Part shown: positions 21,895-29,755 of the stretch, piece after piece | How positions within the stretch are numbered: the first letter of the stretch is position 1 | How the letters are laid out: every line of letters begins with the position of its first letter | Origin: Archegozetes longisetosus | Taxonomy: Eukaryota; Arthropoda; Arachnida; Sarcoptiformes; Trhypochthoniidae | Reading direction: 5' to 3' | DNA: 64,000 bases | Assembly: GCA_018873245.2 (NCBI GenBank) | Contig: JAEMBT020000003.1 | Coordinates: 4,917,843-4,981,842, forward strand | Translations under genes and position numbers: made by a program | The notes under the pieces: generated by a model | What the model saw: the letters and a program-made list of their open reading frames with translations, nothing else | Told to the model about the DNA's origin: nothing | The model's database searches: none

Positions 21895-22554
21895 TTAATC
21901 GGAACCAGAAACGAAATCAATGATAAGAATAATATATTCGTTGAATAGATAAATGTCTTCTAAATTATTACTAGAGTTCACTTTATACCAGTTATGCCTA
22001 CGAATTAAAAAATGCGGCTTCTTTAACAATACGGGATATTTTGGACAAATGTATTGATTTGTGAGATCACAGAATTTAATATCATTTAAACGGAATTTGA
22101 AAAGTCTTAAAAAGTTTTCTTCAGAAATTTCGTTATAACTGTAGTTAGATTCACAAACACTTAGTTTCACACTTTTAATGAGTTTATAATAAACTTCTTC
22201 ATTGATTTTAACTTTAATTTTAATACTATTAGTCTGAGCTTTAGTTAATGATTTGAATAAAAGTTGTTTAAAATCAGATCTAAAGGTCGCAATAAATACT
22301 TTATAGTCCTTAGGGTTGACTAGAAGCTTTTTCTGTTGAAGAGTTATTTCACTTTCTTTAAGCCATTTAAAAACCAAACAATTATCAAGACTCAATTCAC
22401 AAAAAAATAATTTATTTCTTTCTCTAATAACTCTTTTAATTTTATAAACTTCTTCAGAACTGAATCTTGAGTTTAATTGAGGCAGAACTGCATTTTCATA
22501 AACACTTTGATAGTTATGTCTTAAGTTATACTTTGAAATAATAGAAGAACTCAT
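21895..22554 (-). CDS. TE-type ORF 1, 219-aa protein of unknown function
   Basis: An ATG-initiated frame with normal amino acid composition: Lys/Leu/Ser-rich, with scattered cysteines and no obvious membrane segment or zinc finger. It lies directly upstream of ORF 2 on the same strand. By position it is the first gene of an unclassified mobile element. I found no convincing terminal repeats for that element. Confidence 0.4.
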   Translation of the reverse strand: MSSSIISKYNLRHNYQSVYENAVLPQLNSRFSSEEVYKIKRVIRERNKLFFCELSLDNCLVFKWLKESEITLQQKKLLVNPKDYKVFIATFRSDFKQLLFKSLTKAQTNSIKIKVKINEEVYYKLIKSVKLSVCESNYSYNEISEENFLRLFKFRLNDIKFCDLTNQYICPKYPVLLKKPHFLIRRHNWYKVNSSNNLEDIYLFNEYIILIIDFVSGSD

Positions 22555-23328
22555 TGGCCACTATCTAAAGTTAGACGAACAGTAATTTTGAGCTTGAGGT
22601 ATATTCAAATCATAGATTTTACTAATGGTCTCCTATTTGTTATAAAACTATTTGATATATCAAAAGAGTTGTTAGTCATAGTGTCTATTAAACAGTACAA
22701 ATCGTTGGCGCCTAATTTCTCCAATGAATGAATACTCTCTAATAAGACTAAAAAGTTACAAAAAGATGTATAGAAACCATTATTTTTCTGGTATTATTAT
22801 ACCACACACAGTGATACCTCAATACATTAAACTTTCTTGTAATGAATACTCGTAATAATAGATACATTAGTCCTTTCCCGGCACAAATCAACTAGTGCGT
22901 AATAACTTTTTTCAGTAAAATCTTATTATAACAATGTTTTAATTATCAGTCTTCAAACATTAAATATACTGAGGTATTAGCGTGGTATCAAAAATAGTGT
23001 AAAGTAAAGCTTTAGTAAAATAGTGTTGAAGTATAAAAAGTGCATTAGTTTTGAAATGACTCATCTGTCAATACAAATTAAAACAATAAAATGCTATGGA
23101 AGTTTATACTTAATGCATTTAATATATAGTCAAACGAATAGAAAACACACAGTTTCGCATGCCATCGTATGGCGAAAAAAATTTGAGTTTTTCATAGCGG
23201 TTACCAAAGGGTCTATCGTGCTTGTCTTTGAGAAGCAAAAGATTCATTTAAAAAAAACAAAAATTAAATTTAATGAAAATTCAAATTAGTCTTCAAATAA
23301 AAGTATTGGAGTATAAATGTATTGATAT
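22555..23328. other. Noncoding between the unclassified element and the large retroelement
   Basis: This is AT-rich. Pogo-like end motifs (CAGTGATACCTC near 22809, GAGGTATTAGCG near 22971) occur but do not make a convincing element. An 88-codon open frame at 23023-23289 does not begin with ATG and has no recognised similarity. Confidence 0.4.
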
Positions 23329-23824
23329 TGTAAAGACTGGATCTTTGATAGGAGCGTGTATGAAATCAAATTTTAAAATATAAGCACTTTATTTAACGTA
23401 ACCACAATAATAAAATTACATAAGATTTCACAGGATTTTAACACTGGAAGAAAGAGCGAAAAATTTAAGAAAAACACGACATTTTATAGGAACAATAGGC
23501 GGGTTAAATTAGAAAATGTTTTACAATGATAGGCTAAACCCTTTAAGGTTAATAGCGCATTTAGCTAAGATTGGAGGATTGTTTAACTAGGACATACTTA
23601 GGTAGGTTTTAAGAGTTGAAATATGCTTACTATCAGCTGTCTTCATAACTTATGCAGTTGAGACAAGCATGTGAAGATTTCTTTTGTACAAACAAAAGAT
23701 AATCTTTAGATCAGTAATAAAAGTTGACATATACGGTGAGTTATGAAAATTAGTTTTAAAGATATAGGTTATTACAAATGTATTTTGGTATAGGTCTAAT
23801 TTAGGAGACCAAGACGTTATTACA
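23329..23824 (-). repeat. 3' LTR of the 12.5-kb gypsy element
   Basis: A 496-bp LTR (reading TGTAATAACG... on the minus strand), homologous to 35323-35810. A purine-rich tract, AAGGTGGGGG, lies just upstream of it on the element strand (about 23826-23836), as expected for plus-strand priming. Confidence 0.9.
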
Positions 23825-24090
23825 ATACCCCCACCTTAGATTACACGACTCTGTGTAACGCGTAATTGGTTTACATTAAATAATGTGAGATTAGATTTAA
23901 TAATACAAGCAAAATAAAACAATTCAAAATTATAGTAGCATTTAGTTTATAATATTTGGACATTATTAGTGAAACAAAAAAAATTATATATAAAATAAAA
24001 AAATTTTTTTTATAGATATTTAAGATTATAAGTTTGGCATATAAAGAGGTAGTTAGTAAAATATTTTTTTTTATAAATGAATACATCAGT

Positions 24091-24134
<44 letters not shown>

Positions 24135-24287
24135 CTTAATAATTATGTGATTATTCATATTTTTATATGTATATTTTAAAATATTAATACTGGATTATTT
24201 ATGCCACGTATAAACTTTGCCCAATTAAAAAAACAAGGTAAAAAAATATAATATAAAATGAATAGTGTAAAAATCAAACTTGAGGTA

Positions 24288-24704
24288 TTAGCGATAATAT
24301 CCATAGTATGCCTGTGAGGTAAGGCTTGAGGTATTATAGCACCCATTTGTGCTATTTAAAGGGTGAATAGAAGTCTGAACACCATTTTGAACTGTTGTTG
24401 ATGAGGTAGAAGCTTGTTGTCTATTGAAGATAATGTTTAAAATGGCGGAACGAATATCCCTAATCATAGTGCTGCTAGTATTAAGATGGATGACAATATC
24501 CGTGATTGATCGACCCAATTGTCCCGTTAGTTCTTCATTCGGATTCTGCATATTTAATAGTTCGTTTATGAATAAAAGTTGGGTCCTAATGTTGTCGGCG
24601 ATTCCTCGAAGTTCATCCAACTCGGTATAGCTTGTTCGGTTCCTATATGGTGTAAATGTTCTTGAAACTTCATTATGCCTATGTCTTCGAATTCTATCTG
24701 ACAT
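24288..24704 (-). CDS. Accessory ORF of the retroelement, 138 aa, unknown
   Basis: The ATG at 24704 starts 138 codons on the element's coding strand, between env and the 3' LTR. The N-terminus is Arg-rich (SDRIRRHRHNE). A central helical-looking stretch with regular hydrophobic residues (about 35-90) follows, then a Ser/Thr/Gln-rich tail ending AYYGYYR. No cysteine motif, signal peptide or membrane segment is visible and I recognise no family. Position and strand suggest a retroelement accessory gene, but it could be a captured fragment. Confidence 0.45.
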   Translation of the reverse strand: MSDRIRRHRHNEVSRTFTPYRNRTSYTELDELRGIADNIRTQLLFINELLNMQNPNEELTGQLGRSITDIVIHLNTSSTMIRDIRSAILNIIFNRQQASTSSTTVQNGVQTSIHPLNSTNGCYNTSSLTSQAYYGYYR

Positions 24705-24828
24705 ATCGACTATAAGAATTTTAATAATAATGTCGTTAGACAAATAGTAAAATATAGTTTAGTTTCCTATAGTTTAAATAATACGTGTTTAGCATGAAGT
24801 AACTGTGTTTTGTTCAAATTGTGAATAA

Positions 24829-25297
24829 TAGATGTCGCTATGGTGGATTTTGATGCTTATTAATAAATAAATTAAAATATTTAATACTTAAATAGAGCCG
24901 CCTACGATCAAATTTTTGTAGAAAATATTTTAGTTTATACTTTACTTATTAAGCGCAGAGCGATCTCTGGCTCTTAAACGGTTCAGAAGATATTCGATAT
25001 TGAAAATGTTTTATAATAGGACATAGCGTTAAAAAAAAGTAAGTAGAAAGTTAGCGATGCTTATAGTTTGTTCACACTAAGTTCAGCACAAGTTCCAGTG
25101 GAATAGTTCATAATAGGAGGGATAGATGTCGCTATGGTGGATTTTGATGCTTATTAATAAATAAATTAAAATTTTTAATACTTAAATAGAGCCGCCCTCG
25201 ATCAAATTTTTGTAGAAAATATTTGAGTTTATGCTTTACTTATTAAGCGCAGAGTGATCTCTGGCTCTTAAGCGGTTTAGGAGATATTCGATATTAA
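24829..25297. repeat. Two direct copies of a ~170-bp unit, 297 bp apart
   Basis: The unit starting GATGTCGCTATGGTGGATTT occurs at 24829-25000 and again at 25126-25297, with a few substitutions (for example GCCTACGATC versus GCCCTCGATC). Both copies contain an AAGCGCAGAG...GATCTCTGGCTCTTAA stretch. It lies within the 3' region of the retroelement. Function is unknown. Confidence 0.8.
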
Positions 25298-25579
25298 CAA
25301 TTAAAATTTCTTTTAACCGTCATTTGTGTCAGACACTTTCCTTCAATCTGGTTCTGTTAAGTAAAAGTATATCAAGAGTGTAAGGCTTAGTTACTATTAA
25401 GTGAGCTTTTTATATATATATTCTAAGTTCAACTATATTAATTATTTATTTTCATAATTAGCCGTTTTATTATATGTTACTGATTTTTTTAAAACTTTTT
25501 TTAGCTTTTTTTTTAAGGATTTCTTTTTTAACTTTACTTATAATTATGTTATACTTAAACTTTGTTAACTAAACACATG

Positions 25580-25613
<34 letters not shown>

Positions 25614-25927
25614 GATGTACAGTGAACCCCCGCTATAATTGCATATAACAAAAAATTAACTATAGTTGAATTTCTTAAATTTTTTTTGTTTATATTTATA
25701 TATATTAGATTATAATTTTTATGAAGTACTTTTATGTAATGAAGAAAATACATCTTTGATAATTAAAATGTATTGGATTATAAAATGAAATATATTTATT
25801 TTCAAAAATAGTTATATGTAAGTTTTTTTTAAAATTTTTTTCCTTTTTTTTGAACTACATCGTTTATTAACCATAAACCTTTAGTAAGTGATGTAGTTGT
25901 GGTAATTCGTTTGATTCGAATTTAAAG

Positions 25928-27658
25928 CTATAGGGGAAATGGAGGTAAGGGGAAACCCATCTCCGCCGATGAATCATTGGTTTTTCTATCGTAAAACACC
26001 CTATAACTCTGGTGCATTTTTCTGCGCAACTTCACAAGTTTTAGTACTCCGTTGCATATCAGAAGTATAATAATAATAGTAGTTATAACTCCGAAAGAAA
26101 TAACATATTTCTTTAACCATATATGTTCAGAATTTTTATGCAGCGTTAAGATAATTGTGTTTGATTGAAAGTCTGCAATGCACAAATGTGGTTTGAACAT
26201 TTCTAACGACAGCTTCGAAGGAAATTTTATTTGGAAATGCGAGTTTTCGAATAGTCTTGAATCTAATTTATTTTGAGACCATTTTCTTCCAATAGTGTTT
26301 ACTATGTCTTTTAATACGGCAAATGACGAAACTATTCTAGTTGCTAGGTAATTGTCTAGTTCATTGTTTGGATTGTTTGGACTATACGATCGCTTTTGTC
26401 TGTTAAACTCTGCATAATATAGTTGTTTATGTATTGCTAGAATCTCGTTGTCTATTTTACAAAACGTGCTAACAGGTTTTATAAAAGAAAGCTCAAACTG
26501 ATTTTGACACCATGTAATTTGTGTCGGAATAGTTTTGTTTTTTAAGAGTAATTCATTGCATGGCGACTGAAATTTTATGAATATCACCATATATTTATAA
26601 TCAAAAGCATTAGCTGGTGTCAATGATAGAGTGATAATCGTTGTTAAAAATAAAACTCGCTTGGTTTTTCGAAGAGGAGTTGGGGTTGTTGTCTGCGATA
26701 TATTTGATTTATTATCAGCTTCTTCGTCTGATTCCTCATCAGTAACTAATGATTGAGTTTCAGTTACAATTTTAGAGTTACGAGCACGTCGTTTAAGTTC
26801 AATGGCTTGCACGTTAGCTATATACACTGAATTAGAACGTTTTCTTTTAAAATAAACAGTTAATCCTATTAAAACGACGATAATGATTATGATATAAAAG
26901 ACGAACGTACTTGATTGATTGTTTATCTCAATGGGATTTTTACGGTCATAAAACTGGATTTTACTTATTTCTGCATTATTTTGTTTTGCAATTTCCGTTA
27001 GATTTAGTTCATGTAATGACGGCATTAGATGGAAATTGATTCTTTGACCCCAATCTGGCATCATACTTAAAGTATTTTGCACATTTACAAGAGAGGACTC
27101 GTAAGTTATTGAATTAATGCTAAACGGAACACTAGTGGGTACAGCAAAAGCAAAATCAGGACATTCCAAAGTTCGATTATAGATCTTTATTTTAAGTGTG
27201 CTGCAGTAAATATAATTCAGTTTATCGGATACTTTCACTTGCATTATTTCTTCATCTACTACAATCTTAGGATCTTCACAAGTAGTTACTTTCCAGAACT
27301 TTTTGGAAATTGTGTCAGGAAGGTTTCGTTGACAAGACGCTGAGCTCGGCATTAGTATCAAGTTTCGTGAAGATTGTGTAATCTGATGCAATGCGGTTAC
27401 ACAGTCTCGAGCAGCGTCATAAATTACCATTTTTGGTCCGACATATTCGACAGAACAAAGTTTACCATTATTTTGAGTGTATAAGACAAATGGATCAGCT
27501 TCCATTGTATTTGTTCCTTTCCTTTTAGTGTAAGCTTCAAACTCCATTGAAACAAGAGAACGGCTTTCATCTATTGTGCATGACTTGGCTCTGGCTAAGT
27601 TTAACGGACAATCACAAGGAAGGGTTACATTAAATATTTCAAATAATTTTTCATCCAC
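25928..27658 (-). CDS. env: Env-like frame: C-terminal part of Env 1 followed by a second Env-like module
   Basis: A 576-codon frame, open upstream of its first GTG and continuing Env 1 from the previous frame. The first 250 residues are Cys-containing ectodomain, followed by a membrane segment (251-270), a basic stop-transfer run and a cytoplasmic tail with an acidic patch. A second hydrophobic signal-like segment (335-352) comes next, then SPC (365), WC (383), FIKPVSTFC (392-400), a basic RQKR site (420-423) and a final membrane segment (517-540). The spacing copies the N-terminal part of Env 1, so this is a second, shortened Env-like unit in the same frame. Env proteins of errantiviruses are surface glycoproteins; activity of this copy is not implied. 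Confidence 0.75.
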   Translation of the reverse strand: MDEKLFEIFNVTLPCDCPLNLARAKSCTIDESRSLVSMEFEAYTKRKGTNTMEADPFVLYTQNNGKLCSVEYVGPKMVIYDAARDCVTALHQITQSSRNLILMPSSASCQRNLPDTISKKFWKVTTCEDPKIVVDEEIMQVKVSDKLNYIYCSTLKIKIYNRTLECPDFAFAVPTSVPFSINSITYESSLVNVQNTLSMMPDWGQRINFHLMPSLHELNLTEIAKQNNAEISKIQFYDRKNPIEINNQSSTFVFYIIIIIVVLIGLTVYFKRKRSNSVYIANVQAIELKRRARNSKIVTETQSLVTDEESDEEADNKSNISQTTTPTPLRKTKRVLFLTTIITLSLTPANAFDYKYMVIFIKFQSPCNELLLKNKTIPTQITWCQNQFELSFIKPVSTFCKIDNEILAIHKQLYYAEFNRQKRSYSPNNPNNELDNYLATRIVSSFAVLKDIVNTIGRKWSQNKLDSRLFENSHFQIKFPSKLSLEMFKPHLCIADFQSNTIILTLHKNSEHIWLKKYVISFGVITTIIIILLICNGVLKLVKLRRKMHQSYRVFYDRKTNDSSAEMGFPLPPFPL

Positions 27659-27690
27659 AATCCCATTTTTCCATTTTCGTGAAATATCTT

Positions 27691-29748
27691 TTAATCTATC
27701 CTCGTTAACATGAACTTTGATGCCAAATTTGCAACTATATGCATTGCCTTCGGCAAATTTTCTTGCAAAGTCCTGAAAGAAGCTGTAAGATCTTGTACTG
27801 CTACTCCTATTTCACTTATTTCATTTTGTAATGTTTGAAGTATCTTTTGGATTTTCATCTGATTTCGCTTGAAATATTCTGCCTCCATCAACATCTCTTC
27901 TTGCTTTCTCTTAATTGTTTCTAACTCTTCAGCCGTTCGGGAACTTTGAACTAGTGACGCAGTAGAGACGCCTATGGTAGTGATTGAAGTGACAACTACT
28001 ACTGCTAATAAAAATGCGGCGAAAATAAAACGTTTCTCCCTGTGAACAACTAAATCCTGTTTACTGGAGATGAGTGTACTATTGCAGAAACTTTTTACGG
28101 GTCTTATAAAATCTTCAATATAAGCATTATTGCACCAATTTAATAACTCAGTTTGATTACTGATTTCAAATATGGGATTTCTAAATACAACACACGGTGA
28201 GTCATAATGAATTTTCATAATTACTCGGTTTATTCCAGCAATGACAGGTTTGTCAGATTTACGCCACAAAACTGGCGATATTTTAGTCAAGGCAGACTCT
28301 ACAAAACAGGAACACAGTAAAATCATCATTAAGAACAGTATACTTGTTGCTGCAAAACCAAATCTATCGACTGGTCGTCTTATACGTTCTGATCTTCTTA
28401 GAGGTCTGTCGGTTATATCAGTATTTATGTCCTGTAATCGTGGTAATATAATTAGAGGATCTCGATCTATGCTTAACCATTGATCGTCAATTTCTGTTGC
28501 ATCTGAATAATTATCAGATAAGTCTAGGATTTGACTTTCTTCTTCAGTTTCACTATTTTCGATTTGGTCCTTCTCCATTAAGTTATTTTCCACAGGCGTT
28601 GTTCTTATTGTACCCGATGTTTCATTTAAATTTAAATCTTCATCCATATCTATCCCTTCAGGGTATAGTTCATAATCATCCGACCCCATTTCAAATGATG
28701 TGAACCCAGTTGGGTTAAAAAGTTCTGTTCTATCATAAAATGGTTTCATCCTTGAAACATGTACGTTCATTGTTTCATATTTATCTCTTATTGATTCGAC
28801 TGAATAAGTGACCGGACCTATTTGGTCAAGAATTTTATACGGTCCATAGAATTGATGTAAAAGCTTTTCTGATTTACCCTTATATCTACGAGGGTTAAAA
28901 ACTAGAACCAATTGTCCAATTTTGAAGGTTACTTCTCTTCGTCGTTTATTGTAATGCTTTGTATTTCGCACTTGAGAGTCCGTTATATATTTACGGGCTA
29001 ATTCACGCGCATTTTTGATATATTTGTCTCTGAGTGCAACATACTGATCAACATCAGAAACACCCAAAGACGGTCTTCCCATTGTTATCTCTGCTGGAAA
29101 TATAGGTTCTCTCGCGTAAGTTAGAACGAAAGGAGAGTAATGTGTACTTTGTTGAACGCTTGTGTTATAAGCGAAAGTTACATGCAGTAAAAACTTATCC
29201 CAATCAGATTGTTTGTCTGCTACATAATGAGAAATCATTTCTGCTAACGTTTTATTCAAGCGTTCCACAAGCCCATTTGCTTGTGGGTGATAACTGGAAG
29301 TGCGAATGTGAGCGATTTCATGATTTTCATAAATTTGTTTACACAAATTGCTCGAAAATACTTTTCCTTGATCTGTAACAATACTATAGGGTGCTCCATG
29401 CTTGAAAATGATTTGCTCATCGATAAACTTTGCGACTTGCCATTTATCAGCTTTTGGCACAGCCTTAGTTTCAGCAAATTTCGTCATATATTCAGTTGCT
29501 ACTATTATGTTATTATTTCCGTTGTCTGAGACTGGAAATGGTCCTAAAATGTCAATTCCCCATTTTTCAAATGGTCCTCCCACTTTTACTGGGACCAATA
29601 AACCTGCTTTTTGAAGGTTCGGTGCTTTCTTTGTTTGACAATCAACGCATGATTTTACATAGTATTCAATATCCTGATCCATATTTGGCCAGAAAAATCG
29701 TTCTTTAATTTTTGCCTTTGTTTTATTGATACCCAAGTGTGCTGACAT
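27691..29748 (-). CDS. pol/env: Integrase joined to the N-terminal part of Env 1
   Basis: The 685-codon frame begins inside the integrase zinc-binding region (CVDC at 34-37). The catalytic core shows D66 (IDILGPF), D126 (VTDQG) and E162 (GLVERLN), then a GPY-type module (YGPYKIL, about 301). After an acidic linker the same frame enters an Env-like part: a signal-like hydrophobic segment (467-486), SPC (517), WC (538), FIRPVKSFC (547-555), a furin-type REKR (570-573), a hydrophobic fusion-peptide-like stretch (574-600) and a coiled coil (605-665). The frame ends at 27691 and Env continues one frame over. A +1 frame change separates it from RT/RNase H at about 29749-29758. Confidence 0.8.
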   Translation of the reverse strand: MSAHLGINKTKAKIKERFFWPNMDQDIEYYVKSCVDCQTKKAPNLQKAGLLVPVKVGGPFEKWGIDILGPFPVSDNGNNNIIVATEYMTKFAETKAVPKADKWQVAKFIDEQIIFKHGAPYSIVTDQGKVFSSNLCKQIYENHEIAHIRTSSYHPQANGLVERLNKTLAEMISHYVADKQSDWDKFLLHVTFAYNTSVQQSTHYSPFVLTYAREPIFPAEITMGRPSLGVSDVDQYVALRDKYIKNARELARKYITDSQVRNTKHYNKRRREVTFKIGQLVLVFNPRRYKGKSEKLLHQFYGPYKILDQIGPVTYSVESIRDKYETMNVHVSRMKPFYDRTELFNPTGFTSFEMGSDDYELYPEGIDMDEDLNLNETSGTIRTTPVENNLMEKDQIENSETEEESQILDLSDNYSDATEIDDQWLSIDRDPLIILPRLQDINTDITDRPLRRSERIRRPVDRFGFAATSILFLMMILLCSCFVESALTKISPVLWRKSDKPVIAGINRVIMKIHYDSPCVVFRNPIFEISNQTELLNWCNNAYIEDFIRPVKSFCNSTLISSKQDLVVHREKRFIFAAFLLAVVVVTSITTIGVSTASLVQSSRTAEELETIKRKQEEMLMEAEYFKRNQMKIQKILQTLQNEISEIGVAVQDLTASFRTLQENLPKAMHIVANLASKFMLTRID

Positions 29749-29755
29749 GTAATCA

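Larger units (their letters stand above)
23825..25927. other. Long 3' region between env and 3' LTR
   Basis: About 2.1 kb lies between the end of the Env frame and the 3' LTR, unusually long. It holds one candidate gene (24288-24704), two simple (AT)n runs (near 24097-24131 and 25584-25610), and a spaced direct repeat at 24829-25000 and 25126-25297. A single pogo-like end (CAGTGAACCCCCGC, about 25619) has no partner. Confidence 0.6.

Noticed and set aside
22809-22982. Short pogo-like MITE (CAGTGATACCTC ... GAGGTATTAGCG)
   Set aside because: The ends match poorly and TA flanks are missing.
24095-24135. (AT)n run as a CRISPR or regulatory array
   Set aside because: A plain dinucleotide microsatellite; no spacer-repeat structure.
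25615-25650. Pogo-type terminal repeat CAGTGAACCCCCGC
   Set aside because: No inverse partner was found within several kilobases, so no element can be drawn.
28241-29708. Several plus-strand open frames opposite the integrase/Env gene
   Set aside because: They are antisense shadows of a clear integrase and Env coding frame.
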